From contig CAJURQ010000001.1 in the NCBI GenBank assembly GCA_910588955.1, positions 1-64,000 of the forward strand: 64,000 nt of DNA, given 5' to 3'. The position numbers and the translations under genes were made by a program. Positions 54,670 through 63,899 of the stretch are shown here, piece by piece (position 1 is the first letter of the stretch; each line of letters begins with the position of its first letter). Below the pieces are notes generated by a model. The model was given only the letters and a program-made list of their open reading frames with translations. It had not been told where the DNA came from and searched no databases. This stretch comes from an uncultured Lachnospiraceae bacterium (GTDB lineage Bacteria; Bacillota; Clostridia; Lachnospirales; Lachnospiraceae).

Positions 54670-57339
54670 ATGAAACCTTATGGTGTAAATGAACTGCGAA
54701 GGATGTTCCTCGACTTTTTCGAGAGCAAGGATCATTTGAAGATGAAGAGTTTTTCGCTGGTGCCCCACAATGACAACAGCCTGCTTCTGATCAATTCCGG
54801 CATGGCGCCGCTTAAGCCTTATTTCACGGGGCAGGAGATTCCGCCGAAAAGGCGTGTAACCACTTGCCAGAAGTGCATCCGCACCGGTGATCTGGAAAAC
54901 GTGGGAAAGACGGCGAGACACGGCACCTTTTTCGAGATGCTCGGCAATTTTTCCTTCGGGGATTATTTTAAGCGTGAGGCGATCGCGTGGAGCTGGGAGT
55001 TCTTGACCAGAGTGGTAGGGCTTCCGGAGGACAGACTGTATCCTTCCGTCTATGAAAACGACGACGAGGCATTCGATATCTGGAATCACGAAATCGGTAT
55101 TGCCCCGGAGCGGATTTTCCGTTTCGGCAAGGCGGACAATTTCTGGGAGCACGGCTCCGGTCCCTGTGGACCCTGCTCCGAGATTTACTACGACCGCGGT
55201 GAGAAGTACGGCTGCGGAAAACCTGATTGTACCGTGGGCTGTGACTGCGATCGTTACATGGAAATCTGGAACAACGTGTTCACCCAGTTCGACAACGACG
55301 GCAAGGGCAATTACACGGAGCTTGAGCAGAAGAATATCGACACCGGCATGGGGCTTGAGAGGCTTGCCTCCGTGGTGCAGGACGTGGATTCCATTTTTGA
55401 CGTGGACACGGTGTTTGCGCTGCGTACAACCGTGTGTGAGATTGCGGGTGTGGAGTACAAGAAGGATTATGACACGGATGTATCTATCCGTATTATCACA
55501 GATCATATTCGTTCCGCGACCTTTATGATTTCGGACGGCATTATGCCCTCCAACGAGGGACGCGGTTATGTGCTGCGCCGGATCATCCGCCGCGCGGCGC
55601 GACAGGGCAGGAAGCTCGGTATCAAGGATATGTTTCTTGCTAATTTGGCGGGAACGGTGATTGAGGGCTCCAAGGACGGGTATCCCGAGCTGGAGGAGAA
55701 GAAAGACTTTATCTTTAACGTGCTGCGGCAGGAGGAGGGCAAGTTTAACAAGACCATCGATCAGGGTTTGAGCATCTTAAACGAGATGGCGGAAGCGGTG
55801 GAGATGGACGGAAAGAAACAGCTTTGTGGTGCGGACGCCTTCAAGCTTTACGATACCTTCGGTTTCCCTCTCGATCTGACGAGGGAGATTCTGGAGGAGA
55901 AGGGCTTTACGGTGGACGAGGACGGCTTTGCGGCATGTATGCAGGAGCAGAAGGATAAAGCGCGCAAGGCGCGTAAAGTGACAAACTACATGGGTGCGGA
56001 CGTGACGGTTTACGAGTCCATTGATCCTGCTATTACCACGGAGTTTGTGGGCTATGACAATCTGACATATGATTCCCGCATCACGGTGCTCACCACCGAG
56101 ACGGAGCTGGCGGAGGAGCTGACGGAGGACGAGGTCGGCACGGTGATTGTGGAGAAGACCCCCTTCTATGCAACCATGGGCGGACAGGAGGGCGATATCG
56201 GCGTGATCTCCACAGGGGACGGCGAATTCCGGGTGGAGAATACGATAAAGCTTTTAGGCGGCAAGGTGGGACATGTCGGCAGGGTGACGAAGGGAAAGAT
56301 TCAGGTGGGAGATACCGCTATTTTGACGGTAGATTCCGCAAGAAGAGGCAATACCTGTAAGAATCACAGCGCAACCCATCTTCTGCAGAAGGCATTGCGG
56401 GAAGTGCTGGGCAGCCATGTGGAGCAGGCAGGCTCCTATCAGGACGGGGAGAGAACCCGCTTCGATTTTTCCCATTCCGCGGCGATGACGGCGGAGGAGA
56501 TTAAGAAGGTCGAGCAGATCGTCAATGAAAAGATTGCGGAGAATCTCGCTGTGGAGACGAAGGAGATGACCATAGAGGAGGCAAAGCAGTCCGGCGCAAT
56601 GGCGCTTTTCGGCGAGAAGTACGGGGAGACGGTGCGCGTCGTACAGATGGGCGAGTTCTCCAAGGAGCTGTGCGGCGGCACCCATGTGAAATCCACGGGA
56701 ACGATCGGTTCCTTTAAGATTCTGTCCGAGTCCGGTGTGGCGGCGGGCGTGCGACGTATCGAAGCGGTGACGGGAAGCAATGTGACAGCTTACTATCAGA
56801 AGCTGGAGGAGGAACTGAACGCGGCGGCTAAGGCGCTTAAGACCAATCCGGCAAATCTGGTGGAGCGGTGCGAGCACCTGATGGCGGAGATGAAGGCGCT
56901 GCAGAGTGAGAATGAGTCCTTAAAGAGCAAGGCGGCGAGGGATGCCCTTGGCGACGTGATGGATCAGGTGCAGGAGGTAAGCGGCGTACAGCTTTTGGCA
57001 TCCAAGGTAAAGGATGTGGATATGAACGGTCTGCGCGAGCTCGGCGATCAGCTCAAGGAGAAATTGGGCGAGGGCGTTGTCGTGCTGGTTTCCGAGAAAG
57101 AGGGGAAAGTCAATCTCATCGCTATGGCGACCGACGGCGCGATTGCGGCAGGCGCACATGCGGGCAACCTGATTAAGGAAATCGCCGTTTTTGTCGGCGG
57201 CGGCGGCGGTGGTCGTCCCAATATGGCGCAGGCGGGGGGAAAGAACCCTGCAGGAATGGGTAAAGCGATAGGCGCATGCGTGAAAGCGCTGGAGGATCAG
57301 ATTGCACAGCGACAGGTATCGAAAAAAATCAGACCATAA
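54670..57339 (+). CDS. alaS: Alanine--tRNA ligase
   Basis: An 889-residue class II synthetase with editing. The catalytic core (1-450) shows FLDFFESKDHLKMKSFSLVP and ARHGTFFEMLGNFSFGDYF. The editing domain has the HxxxH metal site in NHSATHLLQKALREVLG and CGGTHVKSTG. The C-Ala region (about 790-889) ends with GGGGGGRPNMAQAGG. AGGAGG precedes the ATG. It lies 36 bases after glyQS, probably in one transcript. Confidence 0.97.
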   Translation: MKPYGVNELRRMFLDFFESKDHLKMKSFSLVPHNDNSLLLINSGMAPLKPYFTGQEIPPKRRVTTCQKCIRTGDLENVGKTARHGTFFEMLGNFSFGDYFKREAIAWSWEFLTRVVGLPEDRLYPSVYENDDEAFDIWNHEIGIAPERIFRFGKADNFWEHGSGPCGPCSEIYYDRGEKYGCGKPDCTVGCDCDRYMEIWNNVFTQFDNDGKGNYTELEQKNIDTGMGLERLASVVQDVDSIFDVDTVFALRTTVCEIAGVEYKKDYDTDVSIRIITDHIRSATFMISDGIMPSNEGRGYVLRRIIRRAARQGRKLGIKDMFLANLAGTVIEGSKDGYPELEEKKDFIFNVLRQEEGKFNKTIDQGLSILNEMAEAVEMDGKKQLCGADAFKLYDTFGFPLDLTREILEEKGFTVDEDGFAACMQEQKDKARKARKVTNYMGADVTVYESIDPAITTEFVGYDNLTYDSRITVLTTETELAEELTEDEVGTVIVEKTPFYATMGGQEGDIGVISTGDGEFRVENTIKLLGGKVGHVGRVTKGKIQVGDTAILTVDSARRGNTCKNHSATHLLQKALREVLGSHVEQAGSYQDGERTRFDFSHSAAMTAEEIKKVEQIVNEKIAENLAVETKEMTIEEAKQSGAMALFGEKYGETVRVVQMGEFSKELCGGTHVKSTGTIGSFKILSESGVAAGVRRIEAVTGSNVTAYYQKLEEELNAAAKALKTNPANLVERCEHLMAEMKALQSENESLKSKAARDALGDVMDQVQEVSGVQLLASKVKDVDMNGLRELGDQLKEKLGEGVVVLVSEKEGKVNLIAMATDGAIAAGAHAGNLIKEIAVFVGGGGGGRPNMAQAGGKNPAGMGKAIGACVKALEDQIAQRQVSKKIRP

Positions 57340-57388
57340 AATGAGGGGACCAATTTACGACATAATAGAATAATTTTACAATTTTCGG

Positions 57389-57416
57389 TTGACTCGTAAT
57401 GAAAATGTGATATAAT
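57389..57416 (+). promoter_or_regulatory. rpsU promoter
   Basis: TTGACT (57389-57394), 16 bases, TATAAT (57411-57416). Confidence 0.65.
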
Positions 57417-57492
57417 TTGTGTTGTGTGAGAACACGCAAAATAACCCAATCAGTCGAAATACTCTGGGACTGAAGGGAGGTCAGGTGCGGGA

Positions 57493-57669
57493 ATGTCAAA
57501 CGTAATCGTAAAAGAGAACGAGACTTTGGACAGTGCGCTTCGCCGCTTCAAGAGAAGCTGCGCGAAGGCAGGTATCCAGCAGGAGATTCGTAAGCGCGAG
57601 CATTACGAGAAGCCCAGCGTAAGACGTAAGAAAAAGTCCGAAGCAGCAAGAAAACGCAAATATAACTAA
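57493..57669 (+). CDS. rpsU: 30S ribosomal protein S21
   Basis: A 58-residue basic protein of the small subunit. It begins SNVIVKENETLDSALRRFKR and ends with a Lys/Arg-rich tail, as in the family. GGGAGG lies upstream of the ATG. It is a single-gene transcript with its own promoter and a strong terminator. Confidence 0.96.
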   Translation: MSNVIVKENETLDSALRRFKRSCAKAGIQQEIRKREHYEKPSVRRKKKSEAARKRKYN

Positions 57670-57678
57670 AAAGTAAAA

Positions 57679-57713
57679 GCAGACCTGAGGGATGACTTCA
57701 GGTCTGTTTTTTT
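57679..57713 (+). terminator. rpsU terminator
   Basis: AGCAGACCTGA pairs with TTCAGGTCTGT, followed by seven T residues. Confidence 0.85.
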
Positions 57714-57789
57714 GACTCTGCTTATCGTGCATATCTTTTGTCCCACCCCAATATGTATAGTACAGAAGGAATGGTAGGGGTGACTTAGT

Positions 57790-58974
57790 TTGCAGGGAAG
57801 AAGAAAGCGAATCATTGTATGGCTTTTGATGGGAATACTTGTAACGCAGACTGTATTTTTGAATATGACCACATTGGTCAATGCTGCGCCGGAGGTGAAT
57901 ACGCCGTCATATATCGTGATGGAGGCGTCCACGGGGCAGGTGATCTGCGAGCAGGATGCGGATACCAGACGAAGCCCGGCGAGCATTACCAAGATCATGA
58001 CGCTGCTCATTATCTTTGAACATTTGAAGAGCGGCAGGATTCGGCTGGATGATCAGGTGACCACAAGCGCATATGCGAAATCCATGGGCGGTTCGCAGGT
58101 GTTTCTGGAGGAGGGCGAGACGCAGACGCTTGAGACGATGATTAAGTGCATCGCGGTGGCGAGCGGCAACGACGCAAGCGTTGCGGTGGCGGAGTACATA
58201 GCGGGGAGCGAGGGAGAGTTTGTCAAGCTGATGAACGAGAAGGCGGAGAGCCTCGGGATGCAGAACACCCATTTTGAGGACTGCTGCGGGTTGACGGACT
58301 CCGACGGACACTATTCCTCGGCGAAGGACGTGGCGATCATGTCAAGAGAGCTGATCACGAAATACCCGGAGGTCTTCGACTACACGACGATCTGGATGGA
58401 GGACATCAAACACAGGACAGCGCAGGGAACGACCACTTTCACCCTCTCCAGCACGAATAAGCTGTTGAAGCAGTACGAGTGGACGACGGGTTTAAAGACG
58501 GGATCCACCTCCAAGGCGCTCTACTGCCTGTCCGCTACGGCGAACAAGGACGGCATGGAGCTGATCGCCGTGGTGATGGCAGCGCCCGACCCCAAGACTA
58601 GATTTCAGGATGCCATGTCGCTGTTAAGCTACGGCTACAGCGTGAGCCAGATGTATACGGACGAGAACAAGGATCCTCTCCCGGCGCAGAAGGTAGAGGG
58701 CGGCATCGAGGATACGGTGAATTTGGTCTATGAAGGACCGTACTCTTATCTGGACACGGCGGGCAACAATCTGAATGAAATTGAGAAGGAGGTCAGCCTG
58801 CCGGGCAGCGTTGCCGCGCCCATAGCGGAGGGGGATGCCATCGGCGAGGCGGTCTATAAGCTGAACGGGACCCGGATCGGCAGCGTGTCCATCTTGGCGG
58901 CAAAAGGTGTGGAGAAGGCGCAGTACAAGGATTACTACAAGAAAGTGTGGGGACTTTACCTGATGAACCGGTAA
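57790..58974 (+). CDS. D-alanyl-D-alanine carboxypeptidase
   Basis: A 394-residue penicillin-binding protein of the DacA/DacF class, which removes the last D-Ala from peptidoglycan stems. A signal peptide (1-32, ending VNA) comes first. The active-site motifs are SITK (Ser65-Lys68), SGND (125-128) and KTG (about 230). The C-terminal domain (about 290-394) is the usual beta domain. The start is a TTG with AGGGGTG seven bases upstream. It may act in growth or sporulation. Confidence 0.93.
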   Translation: MQGRRKRIIVWLLMGILVTQTVFLNMTTLVNAAPEVNTPSYIVMEASTGQVICEQDADTRRSPASITKIMTLLIIFEHLKSGRIRLDDQVTTSAYAKSMGGSQVFLEEGETQTLETMIKCIAVASGNDASVAVAEYIAGSEGEFVKLMNEKAESLGMQNTHFEDCCGLTDSDGHYSSAKDVAIMSRELITKYPEVFDYTTIWMEDIKHRTAQGTTTFTLSSTNKLLKQYEWTTGLKTGSTSKALYCLSATANKDGMELIAVVMAAPDPKTRFQDAMSLLSYGYSVSQMYTDENKDPLPAQKVEGGIEDTVNLVYEGPYSYLDTAGNNLNEIEKEVSLPGSVAAPIAEGDAIGEAVYKLNGTRIGSVSILAAKGVEKAQYKDYYKKVWGLYLMNR

Positions 58975-59148
58975 GAAGGAGCAGCCACACATTATAGAAC
59001 AAAAGTTCACAGATTGCGGCGAAACAAGGGGTATGATACACTGTATGGGTGGCTGTCTCGCGAAGGCGTCAGACGGTCACCTTATCTTGTGTGGACGGTG
59101 CGGAGCATCCCGCGTCCGCTTATGCCTGTTTATCGGGCAGGGAGGAAT

Positions 59149-60006
59149 ATGATAGAAGGAATTTTTGCGGCGGTGTTCGCGGTTATCTGCATATGTCTAG
59201 CCGCTGCTGTCTGGGACAGCAACCGGTTTGTGACGGTCACCTATGATATAAAATCCGATAAGATTACGAAACCTTGCAGGCTTGTACTCCTTGCGGACTT
59301 GCACAACAAGTCCTTTGGAAAGGGAAACAAAAGGCTGCTTACCGCCATTGACGAGGTCTCGCCGGATGGGATTCTTGTGGCGGGGGACATGCTTACAGCC
59401 ATAAGGGGCGCGGATTACAGCCATGCCCTAGCGCTGATGGAAAAGCTGTCCGCCAAATACCGGGTTTATTACGGCATGGGCAACCACGAGTACCGTCTGG
59501 GGCTTTACCCTGACGACTACCCGGGTATGTACGAGGGATATATGTCCGGTCTGAAAGGGGCGGGCATTGAGCCGCTCATCAATGGGACGGCTTATCTGCC
59601 GGAGTGCAATATCGCCGTCTGCGGCGCGCAGATTGACAGGGCGTTTTACAGGCACTTTAGGCGTAAACCTATGGAGACGACCTATCTGCCAAAACTTTTG
59701 GGAACGCCGGATAGGAATATGTTCCAACTGCTGATTGCCCACAATCCGGTCTACTTTGACGCTTATGCCGAGTGGGGCGCGGATCTGGTGGTCTCCGGGC
59801 ATGTGCACGGAGGGATTGTGAGGCTGCCGGTGTTTGGCGGCGTGCTGTCGCCGGCGATAACGCTGTTTCCCAAGTATGACGGCGGGATGTTTACGGAAAA
59901 CGAAAGCACCATGATCCTGAGCAGGGGACTGAGCAGCCACACGCCCCCGGTGAGAATTTTTAATCCCGGCGAGCTGATCGTGATTGATCTAAAACCCGCC
60001 AAATGA
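59149..60006 (+). CDS. Membrane-anchored metallophosphoesterase
   Basis: A 285-residue protein with one N-terminal membrane helix (about 3-22) and a calcineurin-like phosphoesterase domain: LADLHNKSFG, GDMLTA, GNHEYR and SGHVHGG hold the two-metal site. ATG 59149 follows GGGAGGA; the frame is open further upstream but without a ribosome site. It resembles the YkuE/YaeI group; the substrate is not known. Confidence 0.88.
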   Translation: MIEGIFAAVFAVICICLAAAVWDSNRFVTVTYDIKSDKITKPCRLVLLADLHNKSFGKGNKRLLTAIDEVSPDGILVAGDMLTAIRGADYSHALALMEKLSAKYRVYYGMGNHEYRLGLYPDDYPGMYEGYMSGLKGAGIEPLINGTAYLPECNIAVCGAQIDRAFYRHFRRKPMETTYLPKLLGTPDRNMFQLLIAHNPVYFDAYAEWGADLVVSGHVHGGIVRLPVFGGVLSPAITLFPKYDGGMFTENESTMILSRGLSSHTPPVRIFNPGELIVIDLKPAK

Positions 60007-60056
60007 TATAGTACATTATTAAAGTTCAGTACAGAATAGTTATGAGGGGACATGCT

Positions 60057-60839
60057 ATGGCAATTCCTGTGAAACTGGAGGTGTTTGAGGGACCGCTGGA
60101 CCTGCTTTTACACCTGATTGACAAAAATAAAGTGGATATTTACGACATTCCCATTGTGGAGATCACCGAGCAGTATCTGGAGTACATCAAGCAGATGGAG
60201 ACGGAGGATATGAACGTCATGAGCGAGTTTCTCGTCATGGCGGCTACGCTGATCGACATTAAGTGCCGGATGCTTCTGCCGAAGGAAGTGAACGAGGAGG
60301 GGGAGGAGGAAGACCCCAGAGCGGAATTGGTGGAGAAGCTGCTGGCATACAAGATGTGCAAGTATATGTCCTACGAGCTGCGTGACCGCATGGTGGACGC
60401 GGAGAGAAATCTCTACAAGAAGCCGACCCTGCCGGCGGAGGTGGCGCAGTACCGGCAGCCGGTGGATTACGGGGAACTGATCGGGGATATGACCCTGAAT
60501 AAGCTGCACGAGATATTTAAGCAGATGATGAAGCGGCAGGAGGATAAGATTGACCCTGTCAGAAGCACTTTCGGGAAGATTGAGAAGGATGAGATCGACT
60601 TAGACTTAAAGACTACCTATGTGGAGGCGTATGTGCGCAGCCACAAGACGTTCAGCTTCCGGAAGCTTTTGGAGAAACAGTCGAGTAAAATGGAGATTAT
60701 CGTGACTTTTCTCGTGATTCTGGAGATGATCAAGACAGGGAGAATCGGAATCGAGCAGGAGGATACTTTCTCGGATATTATTATCACGGTGCGGGAGAAC
60801 GCGGACAGTGAACCGCTGCAGCTCACGAGCGTCAGTTGA
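60057..60839 (+). CDS. scpA: Segregation and condensation protein A
   Basis: A 260-residue kleisin that bridges SMC with ScpB for chromosome compaction. The family opening VKLEVFEGPLDLLLHLIDKN (residues 5-24) is clear, and the C-terminal winged helix ends near SDIIITV. GAGGGGAC precedes ATG 60057. scpB follows 29 bases later. Confidence 0.95.
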   Translation: MAIPVKLEVFEGPLDLLLHLIDKNKVDIYDIPIVEITEQYLEYIKQMETEDMNVMSEFLVMAATLIDIKCRMLLPKEVNEEGEEEDPRAELVEKLLAYKMCKYMSYELRDRMVDAERNLYKKPTLPAEVAQYRQPVDYGELIGDMTLNKLHEIFKQMMKRQEDKIDPVRSTFGKIEKDEIDLDLKTTYVEAYVRSHKTFSFRKLLEKQSSKMEIIVTFLVILEMIKTGRIGIEQEDTFSDIIITVRENADSEPLQLTSVS

Positions 60840-60868
60840 GAGATACACAGATTTAAGAGGGGACAGGC

Positions 60869-61438
60869 ATGGACAAGAAGAAGGCAAAGGCAGTTCTGGA
60901 GGCAGTTTTATTCACCATGGGAGACTCGGTGGAGATCGACAGGTTGGCAGCGGTGATAGAAGAGGATAAGGACACGACCGTACAGCTTTTGGAGGAGATG
61001 GCGGCGAACTATCAGAAAGAGGATCGGGGGATTGGTCTCACGACGCTGGACAATGCGGTGCAGATGTGCACGAAGAGCGAGCTGTACGAGTATCTGATCA
61101 AGATTGCGAAGACGCCGAAAAAGTTTGTGCTCACGGACACGCTTTTAGAAACGCTATCCATCATTGCTTACAAGCAGCCGATCACCCGTCTGGAGATCGA
61201 GAAGGTGAGAGGCGTGAGCTGCGACCATGCGGTGAACCGCCTGCTGGAATTTGACCTGATCGCGGAGGTGGGCAGGATGGATGCGCCCGGACGTCCGCTT
61301 CTGTTCGGCACGACGGAGCAGTTTTTGCGGAGTTTCGGTGTGAAATCCATCGAGGATCTGCCGGAGCTTTCCGCGGTGCAGATCGAGGAGTTCAAGCAGC
61401 AGGCGGAAACTGAGGTGGAGATGCAGCTTGATATATAA
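60869..61438 (+). CDS. scpB: Segregation and condensation protein B
   Basis: A 189-residue partner of ScpA and SMC with two winged helices. LEAVLFTMGDSVEIDRLA at the start and ETLSIIAYKQPITRLEIEKV in the middle are family blocks, as is GRPLLFGTTEQFLRSFG. GAGGGGAC precedes the ATG. Confidence 0.95.
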   Translation: MDKKKAKAVLEAVLFTMGDSVEIDRLAAVIEEDKDTTVQLLEEMAANYQKEDRGIGLTTLDNAVQMCTKSELYEYLIKIAKTPKKFVLTDTLLETLSIIAYKQPITRLEIEKVRGVSCDHAVNRLLEFDLIAEVGRMDAPGRPLLFGTTEQFLRSFGVKSIEDLPELSAVQIEEFKQQAETEVEMQLDI

Positions 61439-61463
61439 GATGAAAATTTAATGAAATTTAGGC

Positions 61464-61491
61464 TAAAGTAATTGGACAGTCTTGTCGATAT
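61464..61491 (+). promoter_or_regulatory. SigD promoter of flagellin
   Basis: TAAA (61464-61467), 16 bases, GTCGATAT (61484-61491): close to the SigD/sigma-28 consensus. It gives a leader of about 107 bases. Confidence 0.7.
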
Positions 61492-61591
61492 ACAAAATGT
61501 AATTATACAAACTAAACACATTTCACTTGATTGTTTCTGGAATCTGTATGAACCGATTGTAACGGATGACTGCAAGGACGCGGATTTCGTC

Positions 61592-61601
61592 GGGGGGGGG
61601 G
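61592..61601 (+). repeat. 10-base poly-G tract at the flagellin ribosome site
   Basis: Ten G residues followed by TAAA and the ATG. The tract itself is the only possible ribosome site, so a change of its length would alter spacing. Confidence 0.65.
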
Positions 61602-61605
61602 TAAA

Positions 61606-63475
61606 ATGCTCTCAGTACAGACCAATATGCTTGCGGAAAATGCGAGTCGTCAGCTTGGCATAAACACGAAGCGAAATGCCAAACGAGCAGAGAAATTGTC
61701 TTCTGGATACCGTATCAACAGAGCGGCTGATGATGCGGCAGGTCTTTCTATCTCCGAAAAAATGCGAAGACAGATGCGCGGTCTGACACAGGCTGCGGCA
61801 AATGCACAGGACGGCATCTCCATGGTACAGATTGGAGAGGGCCCCTGAATGAGGTGCATGATATGCTGCATCGCGCAAACGAGCTTGCGATCAAGGCGGC
61901 TACGGGCATGCTGCAGGATGTGGACCGCGGGATGATCGACGCGGAGATTCAGCAGCTCAAGGCAGAGATTGACAGGGTGGCGCGCAACACTACGTTCAAT
62001 GAGATTCCATTATTCCCGTCGAACGGCACTTCGCCCATCGAAGCGGGATATGTGGAGACAAGAAATTATGATATTACCTTCGATCTGCGCGACGGCTCCT
62101 TTGCGATAAACGATGCACAGGCAGGACCGGGCGCCGTGGGGGCGAGCCGTGCGGCGGTGGAGGTCTCCAGCGGCAGCAAGCTTGCGGATATGATCGCCAA
62201 CGATATCTTGCCCAATGCGGTCAAGCAGATTTTGAACACCTTTACACCGTTAAAGAACGCGGTGGGAAGCGACACGATCAAAATGTCGCTGGAGATATCC
62301 TATATTGATGGAAAAAACAGTACGTTGGCTTATGCCTCTTTCAGTTACGGCAGTAGCGGGAAACCTTACACTATGGGGATCCGCGTGGACGCCGCTGATT
62401 TTAATGAGTCGGACGCGGATGGAACAGGCAGTCGGACGGAAGTGCTGAAATCCACGCTGGCGCACGAACTGATGCATTCGGTGATGCAGTATACGCTGAC
62501 GGACGGTATGAGCGGACGCAAGGGTGAAAAGTTTCCCACGTGGTTTGCGGAAGGCACGGCGCAGCTGGCGGGCGGCGGCTTCACCACCGGGTGGAACGAC
62601 ACCCTGTCCTACTACGCGCAGTATCTGACGAGCGAGAATGATTCCAGCCGTGACGCGGCTTTTTCGAGCTATCTGCAAAAGTTTACCATGGGCGGCAGAC
62701 CTTACGGACACGGCTATCTGGGTACGGCATACTTTGGGTATCTGGCAGGAGGGGGCAAGATGTCCGGAAAATCTCTTGACCAGACGGTAACGGACGGTAT
62801 GAATCTCATATTTCAGGATCTGTTGAACGGGCAGAGTCTGGACAGCGTTCTCAAGAACCGCGCGGGCATTAACACCGCGGAGATGAATCAGTTATTTAAG
62901 ACGGGGATGCCGATTTGACAGAGTTTGTCAGAAAACTTGCTTATGAATCCAAGGACGGCGCGGGCTCGTTTATTGCAGGTGGTCTGGACAAAGGCGGTTC
63001 CTCTCTTCTCGGCACGGGATGGGATCCGAACCAGCCGTTCCAGATCGATCCCTTCCAGATCAGAGTAGATTACAGCGGTGCGGCGGGCACATGGCTTCAG
63101 GTGGGCGCCGAGGCGGGCACGCACATAGATGTCAACCTGTACCAGATGAATGCCAAGGCGCTCGGACTGGAGGACACCAATGTCAAGACGACGGATGACG
63201 CGGATCTGGCGATCGAAGGGCTTAAGCGGGCGATTCAGTATGTCAGCAACGTGAGGAGCGAGTACGGCGCGATCCAGAACCGGCTGGAGCACACCATAAA
63301 TAACCTGAACAATATCACGGAGAACACCACGGCGGCGGAGTCCCGCATCAGGGATACGAATATAACGGAGGAGATGGTGGGATATTCCAACGACCAGATT
63401 CTGATGCAGGCGGGAGCCTCCATTCTGTCTCAGGCGAACCAGAGTTCCCAGCTTATTTTAAGTCTGCTCGGTTAG
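61606..63475 (+). pseudogene. Flagellin with inserted zinc metallopeptidase (flagellinolysin), two frameshifts
   Basis: Three pieces read in successive frames. 61606-61848 is the flagellin D0/D1 start (SVQTNMLAENASRQL to MVQIGEG). The second piece (from about 61850 to 62907) continues LNEVHDMLHRANELAIKAA and then enters a peptidase domain with HELMH (62463-62477) and a third ligand Glu in WFAEG (62550-62552). The third (to 63475) ends with the D1/D0 helices (ESRIRDTNITEEM ... ILSLLG). One base is missing at GGGCCCCTG (61842-61850) and one G near 62905. With both restored the protein has 623 residues. The domain order matches flagellinolysins, whose filaments cut protein. SigD promoter and poly-G ribosome site precede it. 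Confidence 0.85.
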
Positions 63476-63497
63476 TGGGAGAAGGGAGTGGAGCGCG

Positions 63498-63899
63498 ATG
63501 GGCAGGATTCTTAGTGTGCGCTGCGGAAACTGCAAAAAGACGTGGCACTGTATCACGGGGAACGGTCTGGCGTATGCGGACAGGGCAAATATTGTCGCCG
63601 CTTTCTCGGAGAAGGAAAAGGGAAAGGTGGAGGAGCTGCTCGCGGCGAGCGAGATTCCGGCGTATGATTTCCGTTACGGTCTTGCGGTCTGCACTCACTG
63701 TCACAATGTGGTGGGCGTCCCCATGGTCGGGCTCTTCGCGGATGATGTGCCCTACGTGGGGGCATGTTCCGTGTGCGGGAAAAAGCTGAGCCATATCTGT
63801 CCGGACGAGGAGGACATGGACGCGTGGATGGAAAAGACGGCGTGTCCGCTCTGCAAGAGCAGGAAACTGGAGATCGAGGAATCCACTTATTGGGACTGA
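63498..63899 (+). CDS. Zinc-ribbon protein of unknown function
   Basis: A 133-residue protein with four Cys-x-x-Cys knuckles: CGNC (9-12), CTHC, CSVC and CPLC, so it probably binds two zinc ions. GGAG precedes the ATG. It lies 22 bases after flagellin and could be read through from it. No known family; no DNA-binding motif seen. Confidence 0.75.
   Translation: MGRILSVRCGNCKKTWHCITGNGLAYADRANIVAAFSEKEKGKVEELLAASEIPAYDFRYGLAVCTHCHNVVGVPMVGLFADDVPYVGACSVCGKKLSHICPDEEDMDAWMEKTACPLCKSRKLEIEESTYWD

Noticed and set aside
53275..55506. A 743-codon open frame on the minus strand
   Set aside because: It lies fully antisense to glyQS and alaS, has no ribosome site, and its composition is that of a reversed codon pattern; the plus-strand genes are certain.
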